Origin: Lepidostoma basale
Taxonomy: Eukaryota; Arthropoda; Insecta; Trichoptera; Lepidostomatidae
Reading direction: 5' to 3'
Assembly (NCBI GenBank): GCA_022606425.2
Contig: JAHDVF020001365.1
Span: 868,001-932,000 of the forward strand
DNA: 64,000 bases
A program made the position numbers and the translations under genes. Positions 21,161 to 29,544 of this stretch are shown one piece after another; the first letter of the stretch is position 1, and each line of letters starts with the position of its first letter. The notes beneath the pieces were generated by a model. The model had not been told where the DNA came from. It saw nothing but the letters and a program-made list of their open reading frames with translations, and made no database searches.

Positions 21161-21449
21161 ATGTTAATCTGAAACTATATATTTTCTTAATGCGTTGAAA
21201 AAATCTAATTTTTATTCTTGTCACTTTTATTTTATACAATTTAACTATATCTTGAAAAACGCATGACGTCATCAACATTCAAATTTTATGCTTACTTCTA
21301 ACCTATTTGCGTTTATTATTTTATCACGTATGGAAAATATTTGCACAGAAAATATCATAATCAAATAGCAGCTTCTCTGATAACACAAGAAGTATCTTCA
21401 ATGCTGATTAATCTTACATTTTATAAAAATTATAAGAGGCATTTAAAGG

Positions 21450-22190
21450 TGTAGTCTATCCAAAAAAAAAAAAACATGTCAGCGCAAAATGGTGTTCATG
21501 TGCCGATCCTTATGTATGGAAGTGAAGTATGGAACTGGCAAAGTATGGAAGTGGCAAACTCTTAGAATTATGTGATCAAATGCAAATATAATAAGTGAAT
21601 GCGGTGCGAATGAAAGTTTTATGAACGAAATAATGAAATAGTCGTTAAGATGGTTCGGACATATGGAATGAATTAATGAGGAAAGAATAATAAAAAAAGT
21701 ATATGTGATTAATATGAATGAAAACGTCTGTTTTCAAATTATATTATATTTTAGGTGAATGACATGTTTCGCCTGTCTATGGCAAAATCAAATGTCATTC
21801 GATATGAAAAAAGAATCAAAAGACATTTGATAATGCCTGAGACAGGTGAAACATGCCATTCACAAAAAAAAAATTAACTTCTTGAAAACATACGTTTTCA
21901 TTTGTATACAATTATTGAATATGGATTTTCATATCATTTTTCAAGAATCATCAAAAAAGTATATGTGTACGATGTAAATGGAACAATAAATTGAATAAGA
22001 CCGAGGAAAACGTGACACGATCAAATCAATCATATATTAAATGTCGGGCAAATATTAATCGACGTGCGTGCATGACACGATATATAAATGTTGAGGAACC
22101 GAAAGAATTGTGTCTAAAAAAAAATAGGGTGGCAGTCCGTAATTTCTGCCAAACTCTTCGGAGAAGTAGCGTAATAATTAGTAAGTTAGT
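21450..22190 (+). pseudogene. LINE-A fragment interrupted by H4 element
   Basis: 21,450-21,707 and 21,953-22,190. It covers NGVHVPILMYGSEVWNW, NIISECGANESFMNEIMK, SLRWFGHME, the VYVYDVNGT site that is split, KTWHDQINHILN-like and RRACMTRYINVEE regions. Heavily frameshifted. The split site is duplicated around the H4 insert. Confidence 0.8.
21708..21952. mobile_element. H4 hammerhead foldback with 15 bp target duplication
   Basis: Inserted in LINE-A between identical AAAAAAGTATATGTG copies (21,693-21,707 and 21,953-21,967). The two arms face each other: GAATGACATGTTTCGCCTGT on the left and GCCTGAGACAGGTGAAACAT on the right. The left arm stops at ATTAATATGAATGAAAACG, whereas the right arm extends about 40 bp further, so the element is truncated on one side. 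A long duplication plus one-sided truncation fits target-primed reverse transcription. The H4 core is TTGATAAT, weaker than a canonical hammerhead. Confidence 0.85.
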
Positions 22191-22198
22191 TTTTGAAA

Positions 22199-22508
22199 AA
22201 ACTAACTAACCATCACGCCGTTTCTCCGGAGGGGTGGACAGAGAGGATGGACTGCCACACCGTTCTGTCTTGACGTACCTTGTTAGCTCCCTCCACATGT
22301 ATACATCGTATCATACACACTCGTCGATTCTTCCGACTTCGAATGTGGCCGCCTTTCAGTATTTGATTAATTTGGTCATGCCATGCTTTCCTTGATCTTC
22401 CACTATATCTCTCTCCACTCACACTGCTTGTATACAATATTTTAACCATTATTCTCTCATCTATTCGTTCCATATGTCCAAACCATCTCACGGATCCTTT
22501 GATAATTG
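22199..22508 (-). pseudogene. LINE-A 3' fragment with open frame
   Basis: The frame 22213-22524 reads IIKGSVRWFGHMERIDERIM, then SGERYSGRSRKAWHDQINQI, RSRKNRRVCMIRCIHVEGA, and SILSVHPSGETA. The (TTAG)n tail is at 22,199-22,210. 5' truncation near 22,508. Confidence 0.85.
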
Positions 22509-22509
22509 A

Positions 22510-23010
22510 AGTATGAAACAACAATACAATACATTAAGATGTGTTTTGTTCCCTAATTTTGTATTTTTTCTATTGAGATTATATAGAGTGCGAAAAATAC
22601 CTCATTAGAACGGGTTATCCCAGTTAGGAGATATTCAAACTGAATGGTCAATAAATAAATATTTCTTTAATATTATAGTAAATGTTTGAAATTAGAATTT
22701 TGCATGAATAATTTATGAAACGTTCTTATTTCAAACAGCGTATTTGTACAGATCCGTTCATTTTTGGTTTCATGTCAATTAAGCTATATATTCAAATCAT
22801 ATTTGAAAGAGGATATTTTCCGGTCGTATTCAGAACATTCCCGTTTATGGTAATGACCACAACGGTTGTTGCTACACCCGGGAAATATTAAAATCAACCG
22901 GACCGATATGGAAATGGCCATAGGGGACATTCTATCGACAATACAGGTAGAATGATGGCCTTATACACATATAATATTTCGCAGACATTCACTGACGGCT
23001 AGAGTATGCC
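22510..23010. other. unassigned stretch
   Basis: No gene, repeat end or RNA motif I can support. Confidence 0.45.
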
Positions 23011-23012
23011 TT

Positions 23013-23135
23013 GATTGCTAACTAACTAACTAACTAACTTACCAATACGCCATTTCCCGGATAAGGATAAGCGGAAAGGCTAGACAAGCTCTTTTCTATC
23101 TTGACATATTCTATCTATTTATAAACCAAGAATAC
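23013..23135 (-). pseudogene. LINE-A 3' end, decayed
   Basis: CTAACTAACTAACTAACTTA followed by AATACGCCATTTCCCGG and GGATAAGCGG keeps the tail and a diverged copy of the 3' block. Confidence 0.6.
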
Positions 23136-23436
23136 CGAATGAATATAATACATATATTCACTACAAATACAATAGCATAATGAATCATTTTTATGCTCCA
23201 AATTGTGCCACTAAAGCACTTAAAAACTAATTTATTGTTTTTTGTACTTAAACTTTTTTCTGTATTCACCGTAACTTTATTAAATTTTTAAATTAAATGA
23301 ACGCACACATGATTCAGACTCAGAAGTATCAGTATAATTTATTATTTAATATAGAAAATAAAATTTAACCATATTTTTCATGATTGTGGTCACTTTTGAC
23401 AGTTTGACATTTTTTTCGATCGTTTATGCCTTTATT

Positions 23437-23502
23437 CGGGTGGTGGTCTAGGGGATAGAACGCTTGACTCCTGATCTAGGGGACATGGGTTCAAGCCTGT
23501 GA
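23437..23502 (+). mobile_element. SINE-B head
   Basis: TCGGGTGGTGGTCTAGGGGA then GAACGCTTGACTCCTGATCT and GGGTTCAAGCCTG keep both promoter boxes. The body is replaced downstream by unrelated sequence. Confidence 0.7.
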
Positions 23503-23587
23503 TGGTATTGAACCATCGTAGAGAGAGATGCGTGAATTCAGACGTAATACGAAAATAAATTCAAATGACTAGGAAATATAACACCTA

Positions 23588-23702
23588 ACCATGTGGGGGT
23601 AGGTCTAGGCGGGGAGCAGGGGAGACGCGGGGAGGGGAGAGAGGGGAGAGAGGGGAGCGGGGAAGGGTAGTGGGCCAGGGAGAGAGGTAGCTCGGGGCAG
23701 TT
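23588..23702 (+). other. G-rich purine tract
   Basis: About 115 bp of G-runs (GGGGGT, GGGG, GGGGA repeated, GGGGAGAGAGGGGAGCGGGG) in otherwise AT-rich DNA. There are at least eight runs of four or more G on the plus strand, enough for G-quadruplex formation. It precedes GTGGTACGAGGGGTGCGGC. It could be part of an LTR element leader, but this is not established. Confidence 0.7.
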
Positions 23703-24211
23703 GACTTCTGACCTGACGGGAAGCGGTCGCTTTGGTATTAAATTCAGTGGGTGTTTGTTGTTCTGATTATCAAGAACTTCATTTTATTTTGTATACAAGT
23801 ATAGTGGTACGAGGGGTGCGGCATTTGCAGATTTAAAAATACTATAGAATCAGTTTTCCTGAGCTGTTACGACTGAAAAGCTAAGTCTAGAATTAAGAAT
23901 TTATATTTCAGGAAATTGGAACGTATGCGTACGGCTTACTCCATGATTATACTATGCTTACGTTTATGTATTACATACATGTACCTAGATATATATATGT
24001 ATATGATATATTGATACCTTTCCTATACTGCACGTAATATAGTTCACTAACACTCGGGCCAACGCATCGCGCCCGAACAAGGTATTCACTAACTCATCGA
24101 ATACTGAAATCTTAGTTATGGACATGTAGCGTTCTAACAAAATTTGCCATCTTCTATATAAATAAACATATAAACTTCGACCCATGCAAATTATGCTACA
24201 TAAATATGGTT

Positions 24212-24495
24212 GACTGCTGATGAATGAAGACAGTTAGGAGGGGTTGGGATCGCGCACTTCTTTGACCCCACCGAAAGACGAAATATAAGGTAGTATGGTG
24301 AAAGACCCTGCTATCTGTCTATTGGTGGAGATTGTCTCGAAGGTGAGTGGACCGACTGCTGACGAATGAAGACAGTTAGGGGAGGTTGGGATCGCGCACT
24401 TCTTTGACCCCACCGAAAGACGAAATATAAGGTAGTATGGTGAAAGACCCTGCTATCTGTCTATTGGTGGAGATTGTCTCGAAGGTGAGTGGACC
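24212..24495. repeat. 142 bp tandem duplication
   Basis: Unit starting GACTGCTGATGAATGAAGAC and ending GAAGGTGAGTGGACC, at 24,212-24,353 and 24,354-24,495. The copies differ at only a few bases, so the duplication is recent. Confidence 0.9.
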
Positions 24496-24499
24496 GAAC

Positions 24500-25415
24500 T
24501 TCGAAAACCCCTGATAGGGTGATGGCCAGGTTCATGGGTTTGAATCCCCAGGTCCACTGATTAAGGGTTGGGAGGTAGATCGTCTGGTCCCCAGACGATT
24601 CTGCTGTGGAGCAGTGGAGAAAAATCATCAGTCTGACGAAAAGACTGGTTCGACGCGATACTAACACTATTATATCCCAGTTATCCCCCACAACTCCTTA
24701 TATACTTAATATATTATATTTTGACACTGAATTGTTATATAACCTGTGCCTTTCAGGAAGCTGTTCCTTATTGCATCATTATTACATTACGCTCTGATTT
24801 AAATTACTGTACATCGTATTTGTTCCAAATTATTTGTGAATGTTTCTTCCAGGGCTGCCACATTTTCTAGAGATAATATTCTGAATTATATTCTGTAAAC
24901 TTAGAGATATTTTAGGTTGTTTGGTTTAGATGTTCCTAGGAAATATTGAGTGACATATAGTTTGATTACACGTGGGTTTGTCAGGATTGCTTAGAATATT
25001 CGGAAGGGTTAGGAACGATTAGCTTTAGAATGAAATTATCAGTAATCGCCAAATAAAAGGACTTGGATTACATCGGTCATAACAAAGGGTCATACGGTAT
25101 TATTTCTAGACGATCACGAAGGCCAACTCGCGTAAGGTAAAACACCTGTAAGCTCCGTACAGGTGGATGAAGAGAGAATGACTGGAGGAAGCTCCACCAT
25201 TCGCGGAGGAAGGTTAGGAGGGATTTTGCTTAGGTTCATCGCGGATAGGTCATTTCACCACATTCGGTGCCGTGACCAGGATGGGGTCATCACAGTGATG
25301 ATGACCAGGAAGGATGAAGGCTGGGTTCCGATCGGGGACCAGCTCATTTTACCACATTTGGTGCCGTGACCAGGATTAGACATCACGGAGATTGTGGACA
25401 GGACGATTCCATCAC
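24500..25415 (+). other. LTR-retrotransposon-like leader, tentative
   Basis: Two copies of a primer-binding-site-like phrase (GGTGCCGTGACCAGGAT) occur at 25,266 and 25,361, preceded by a stretch with a polyadenylation signal (AATAAAAGG at 25,053). This phrase looks like the leader of insect LTR elements. No gag or pol and no second LTR were found. The 142 bp duplication just upstream may belong to the same element. Confidence 0.3.
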
Positions 25416-25418
25416 AAG

Positions 25419-25535
25419 CCTGAACACGACCAGATTCCTTCTTCATAATAATAAGCTATTTTCTGCTCACATTGAAGATTGTAAAATAAATTTTAATATC
25501 ATTGATATAAATCCTTGATGTTAGTCTTTTTTTAA
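25419..25535 (+). mobile_element. SINE-B 3' part
   Basis: Contains CACGACCAGATTCCTTCTTC, TAATAAGCTATTTTCTGCTC and GATTGTAAAATAAATTTTA, ending TTAGTCTTTTTTTAAA. It matches the body and tail of the 57.56 kb copy. The tRNA-like head is missing. Confidence 0.7.
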
Positions 25536-25614
25536 AAAAAATATATATATATTACAAATATTTTGTTTGTTGTGTTTTTGGGTAACACCGTGTGGTCTGG
25601 ATAACTCCTTCTCG

Positions 25615-25655
25615 ACCGACGTTTCGGAGATCGTTTCAGTCTCCATCTTCAGGGT
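25615..25655 (-). ncRNA. hammerhead ribozyme motif (H6), minus strand
   Basis: Stem I ACC/GGT, CTGAAGA with an extra T, stem II GGAGA/TCTCC, then GAAACGTC. All conserved core positions are present (N7 is A). Stem III is the four-base palindrome ACGU with no loop, so it needs a second molecule or an alternative fold. Mirror image of the plus-strand copy. Confidence 0.75.
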
Positions 25656-25668
25656 AAACAATGTCATT

Positions 25669-25709
25669 ACCCTGAAGATGGAGACTGCAACGATCTCCGA
25701 AACGTCGGT
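25669..25709 (+). ncRNA. hammerhead ribozyme motif (H6), plus strand
   Basis: Stem I ACC (25,669-25,671) pairs with GGT (25,707-25,709). CTGAAGA is at 25,672-25,678, stem II GGAGA/TCTCC encloses CTGCAACGA, and GAAACGTC is at 25,699-25,706, with predicted cleavage after C25706. Stem III is palindromic ACGU. Confidence 0.78.
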
Positions 25710-25804
25710 CGAGAAGGAGTTACCCAGACCACACGGTGTTACCCAAAAACACAACAAACATATTGCTGCCAACCGTGAAAATCTACGCAATTACAAATAT
25801 TTTA

Positions 25805-26285
25805 AATAAATCTAATAATATTATTAATTACTTATTGGGGTCCAGTTAAATTAATTTGATTATTTATAATAGTTTCTTTATTTTTAATTGCTTTTTTAAT
25901 TTATAAGATTTCATGATTATTTCGAGTTATATTTCTATTATTAACTTGTTACATTTCAGCATTATATTTATTGAAAGTATGATCTTTTTCAATGAGATGA
26001 TTAGCGAATTCGAAAAACTAAATTTATTTGAATTTTATAGGTAAACTTTAAACATAATGCATAAAATCCATTAGCCCTATTTTTTTAAATTATTAAAAAG
26101 ATGCGGTATGTGAGTGTTCCTAAGCTTAAAACATCACGATACTAGAGCGGTTAATGCGTTCTTGAGGTTTTTACATTACAAAAACGGCGCATTAAAAATT
26201 AGCATATTATTATTATCTGTTCGTCGGTGATTTGAGAGCATAATTCCCAAAATATATATTGTTTTGTAATATATAAAAATAATAT
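25805..26285. other. unassigned AT-rich stretch
   Basis: No supported feature. The stretch TTCTTGAGGTTTTTACATTA, then AAAACGGCGCATTAAAAATT near 26,160 resembles the 3' UTR end of the CR1-like family but is too diverged to assign. Confidence 0.4.
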
Positions 26286-26289
26286 TTCG

Positions 26290-26480
26290 TCTTGTTACAG
26301 GTAAGTCGATATTGTTCATCTCCCGGCATCCGAGCGGCTGCGTGGACCGCATCTCTACCGGGATGTGCAGTTAGCTGCAGGTACGTGCGTCTCGAAAGTT
26401 GCATCTCCATATATGCGAGCCAGCTCCCATCTGTCGGACCTGCCCAGCTTCCAGCACCGAGGCATATGACGTTTGTCCTT
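26290..26480 (+). other. GC-rich patch with splice-like borders
   Basis: Short GC-rich interval (CTCCCGGCATCCGAGCGGCT, CCGCATCTCTACCGGGATG) preceded by TTCGTCTTGTTACAG, a good acceptor, and containing CTGCAGGTACGT, a good donor, at about 26,380. One open frame is 26292-26567. It may be a host exon. I do not recognise the peptide. Confidence 0.25.
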
Positions 26481-26628
26481 ATACAAGAGACGGGTGAGCT
26501 AATAACACCTCATTTGCATAATACTGGACCAACTGTACACGGTTTTATTTCAGTATTAAGAATATAATTTAAAATAACGCAATACAACATATGTTTTATT
26601 TAAGCATAGTAAATAAATATTTATTAAT

Positions 26629-27026
26629 TCATGATTTAATTGTATCTCAATAGAGACGAAGATACAAATTGGAAACTGAATATGGTTGATCAAGGTGTTA
26701 ACAGGACTTATGACCTGTCATTGGTTGGGTTAAGCGCACGCTTTATGTAATTACAACATTCCCCATTCCACATTTCTTTATGACCATGTATGACAAATGT
26801 TTGGAAGTTGTATATATGTTAAAGTTCTATGCCAGATTTCACATGTCAGTTTCAATGTGCCATCTATGAAGATTTTGATTACATATGTTAATCTTTTTTT
26901 TAAGATTACTCTATATATAATCTACATACTAACGCCATCTATGGAGATTTATGTAAACACCTTGATCAACCATATTCAGTTTCCAATTTGCATCTTCGTC
27001 TCTATTGAGATACAATTAAATCATAA
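26629..27026. mobile_element. foldback element (IR-1 family), complete pair
   Basis: Left arm ATTTAATTGTATCTCAATAG then CTGAATATGGTTGATCAAGG, with the right arm its inverse, ending GAGATACAATTAAATCAT. The loop has CATGTCAGTTTCAATGTGCC and GATTACATATGTTAATC. Post-arm sequence is shared with the 5.58 kb copy. No coding capacity. Confidence 0.78.
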
Positions 27027-27098
27027 ATTGATAACCCACGGTGGGTGAAATTCAGTATTCGTATACAAGTATAAGTATACATTCACAAAAAAAAAAAA

Positions 27099-27330
27099 AT
27101 CTTGAAAAATGATGCAAAACTCCATATTTAATAATTAATACGAATGAAAACGTCAGTTTTTTAGAAGTTTTATTAAATTTTATGGAAATGACATGTTTCG
27201 CCCTTCTAAAGTACTTCTAAAGTATGTGGAGTTAAAACATTTGATAATGCCTTAGAATGGCGAAACATGTCATTCCCATAAAATATAATAAACCTTCTAG
27301 AAAACTGGCGTTTTCATTCGTATTCAATAT
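27099..27330. mobile_element. H4 hammerhead foldback pair
   Basis: Arms AATACGAATGAAAACGTCAG...GAAATGACATGTTTCGCCC and the inverse on the right. The right motif reads TTGATAAT, GCC/GGC stem, GAAACATGTC, ATTCCC. Termini match the full ends seen at 21.9 and 55.8 kb. No clear target duplication. Confidence 0.75.
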
Positions 27331-27422
27331 TTTTTGTCAAATGAACGAACGCATTCTATAATAAAGATAACTATGTTTAAAATGTTCACGTTAATAATAG
27401 AAATTTAACTTTAAATAACTTT

Positions 27423-27658
27423 TTAAAGATAATCAAATGATTTTACTGAAATCTCTTGATGGAAGCTCATTTTAAATAATAATTAAATAAAACGATGTTC
27501 TTAAACTACTTCCACTTTTGTCTTTATTTAGACAGCGACCGGTTTCGCCAGGCTCGCTGGCCAGTCTGTCGATGCCAGCGAGCCTGGCGAAACCGGTCGC
27601 TGTCTAAATAGAGACAAAATTGGAAGTAGTTTAAAAACATCGTTTTATTTAATTATTA
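27423..27658. mobile_element. H3 hammerhead foldback with 13 bp target duplication
   Basis: Flanked by TTTAAATAACTTT at 27,410-27,422 and 27,659-27,671. Left terminus TTTAAAGATAATCAAATG, right terminus CGTTTTATTTAATTATTA. The arms carry GACAGCGACCGGTTTCGCCA and its inverse. The plus motif has CTGTCGAT, stem II GCCAG/CTGGC, GAAAC, CG, GTC and GCTGTC. Compared with a canonical core, A6 is changed to U. Relatives: 18.35, 39.5 and 44.8 kb. Confidence 0.85.
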
Positions 27659-27711
27659 TTTAAATAACTTTGATATTTTATAAAAATAAAGAAGAAAACG
27701 AATTTATATGA

Positions 27712-28133
27712 ATTAAAACACTGCTTTTTTTCACTTAGAGTTTATTTTTCTAGACATGTTTCGAAAGCTTACGCCTTCATCATCGAGAGAACGATATAAA
27801 CAACCAAATAAGCTTAACTTCAAGTCCAATATTTGATTTGTTTCCCCTTACCCATAATTCTTACTTACTTTTAACCCTAACCCTACTCTTAATTCCCCAC
27901 CCCCCACCTTTTTTTTTTTGCATTTAGTATAAACCATAAGTAATCATTTTCTTTCATTACACTGTTAGCATTTTTATAAGTTTATTTTACTCGACTTTAC
28001 TATATAATTATCGGGAGAACGATTAAAACAGTTTATATCGTTCTCCCGAAGATGATGGTGTAAAGCTTTCGAAATATGTCGAGAAAAATAAACAACTCAA
28101 AAGTGGAAAAAATTGTGTTTTAATTAAAAAAAT
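27712..28133. mobile_element. H5 hammerhead foldback pair
   Basis: Outer ends GAATTAAAACACTGCTTTTT and the inverse TTGTGTTTTAATT. The minus-strand motif (27,757-27,798) has stem II GAAGGC/GCTTTC and GAAACATGTC with a shifted first box. The plus motif at 28,045-28,085 has GAAATATGTCGAG. A 215 bp spacer, longer than in the other families, includes two CCCTAA units. Confidence 0.7.
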
Positions 28134-28184
28134 ATCGTCATGCATATAATAATAAAAACAGCATACAGTATAATCATAATAATC

Positions 28185-28838
28185 ATTAAAAGAGACAATA
28201 AATGATAAATGATGATATTGGGCGAGTGGAGAGGGATATTGAAAGAAGGGTTGGGGCAGGCAACAAAGTGAATGGTGCACTTAAAGTTGTCACCGCAAAC
28301 AAAAACCTATCCAAAACAGCTAGAATGGCAGTGCACAATGGTGTTCTTCTACCGACCCTTATGTATGGAAGCGAAGCATGGAACTGGCAGAAGAAGGATG
28401 AAAGTAGAATAAATGCCGTAGAAATGAGATCTCTTAGACGAATGTGTGGATACTCTGTGTATGATAGAGTGTCGAATGAAAATATAAGAAGTGAATGCGG
28501 TGCGAATGATGGTGTCATGAACAAAATAATGAAAGGATCATTGAGATGGTTTGGACATATAGAAAAAGAACGAATGAAGAAATAATGGTAAAAAAATTAT
28601 ATGTTAATGATGTAAATGGAACCAGAAATAGAGGAAGACCGAGGAAAACGTGGCACGACCAAATAAATCAAATATTGAATGTCGGCCATGTGAGGAGTCA
28701 GAGAAATCGACGCGCGTGCATGACGCGATGTACGAATGTTGAATAAGCGAGAGGAATATGTCAGGAGAGAAAAGTGTGGCAGTCCATTCTTTCTGCCTAC
28801 CCCTTCGGGGAGACGGCGTGATGGTTAGTTAGTTAGTT
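28185..28838 (+). pseudogene. LINE-A, most 5'-extended copy
   Basis: Extends further upstream than the other copies: INDDIGRVERDIERRVGAGN, then KVNGALKVVTANKNLSKTAR, MAVHNGVLLPTLMYGSEAW, NWQKKDESRINAVEMRSLRR. Then comes a frameshift near 28,565, MVKKLYVNDVNGTRNRGRPR, KTWHDQINQILNVGHVRS, and RRACMTRCTNVE with a stop. The 3' end GGCGTGATGGTTAGTTAGTT is intact. The segment before YGSEAW is the thumb-like region of LINE reverse transcriptases. Confidence 0.88.
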
Positions 28839-28894
28839 AGTTATAAATGATGAGTACAGTGAAGGAGCGATATATGCAGGAATCAGAAGCATGT

Positions 28895-29095
28895 TTGAAG
28901 TAGTTTTTAGCCTCCTTGATGTGTTATTCCAAGCTCTTCGTTCCTGTCCCATTTGCTATCAGCAGTCCTTTCAGCCTTGGCTAGATAAGCCAGAATATTA
29001 TCCATTAGGCGTGTCTAGGCATTCCTAGAAGTCTTACTCCGGTTGGTCTTCAACTCGCCATACGTGACCAATCCATACTAGGCGACATATTATTT
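28895..29095 (-). pseudogene. RTE-like LINE C-terminus
   Basis: Diverged relative of the 6.13-6.43 kb copy: CCATTTGCTATCAGCAGTCC, GGCTAGATAAGCCAGAATAT, TTAGGCGTGTCTAGGCATTC and CGCCATACGTGACCAATCC appear in the same order. Confidence 0.55.
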
Positions 29096-29204
29096 ATTTA
29101 TTAGTCTCACTCCGCAGTTCACATACCCCATTCAATAATGCCTTACAAGGCAATGAGCCATTCCCGTGAAATTGAATAAAACTTCATTATAAATTATATG
29201 ATTT

Positions 29205-29295
29205 CTTGAATAAGGATGTAAAACTCCATATTAAATAATTAATACGAATGAAAACGTCCGTTTTCTAGAAGTTTTGTTATATTTTATGGGGATGA
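29205..29295 (-). repeat. H4 element, terminal part of one arm
   Basis: TTTCTTGAATAAGGATGTAA, ACTCCATATTAAATAATTA and ACGAATGAAAACGTCCG match the outer end of H4. The hammerhead part is lost. Confidence 0.65.
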
Positions 29296-29364
29296 AGACC
29301 ATTTGGGTAGCTATGCCAGTTACATACCTTCAACTCAAAATAATGAAAAAATAAATGTTTTGCA

Positions 29365-29369
<5 letters not shown>

Positions 29370-29419
<50 letters not shown>
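29370..29419. repeat. (AT)n microsatellite
   Basis: About 50 bp of pure TA dinucleotides. Confidence 0.95.
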
Positions 29420-29422
<3 letters not shown>

Positions 29423-29544
29423 GCAATACTTAGGTTAATACTTCGACGGTTTCGGTAGCTTCCAAAACCGGTCGAATCATCCTAAGTGGAATCTAACTAA
29501 ATATATGTTATAAAGAAAATTTTAAATTTTAAATTGAAAAAGGA

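Larger units (their letters stand above)
25565..25789. mobile_element. H6 hammerhead foldback with 14 bp target duplication
   Basis: Flanked by identical ATTACAAATATTTT at 25,551-25,564 and 25,790-25,803. Arms of about 90 bp (GTGTTTTTGGGTAACACCGT, then CTTCTCGACCGACG, inverse on the right) meet at a 14 bp loop. Each arm has one hammerhead with intact core boxes, pointing away from the loop on opposite strands. The right side extends about 30 bp past the arm. It is inserted at the end of a SINE-B. The element is too small to encode a protein, so it must depend on an enzyme in trans. Confidence 0.88.

Noticed and set aside
24212..24495. CRISPR-like direct repeat
   Set aside because: Only two large tandem units without spacers, in a eukaryotic genome.
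24530..24560. tRNA-like B box GGGTTTGAATCC
   Set aside because: No A box at the right distance and no tRNA fold.
27180..27280. H4 motif as an active ribozyme
   Set aside because: The first box is TTGATAAT in the clear copies, with C3 and G8 both changed, so cleavage is unlikely. The element is kept but not called an active ribozyme.
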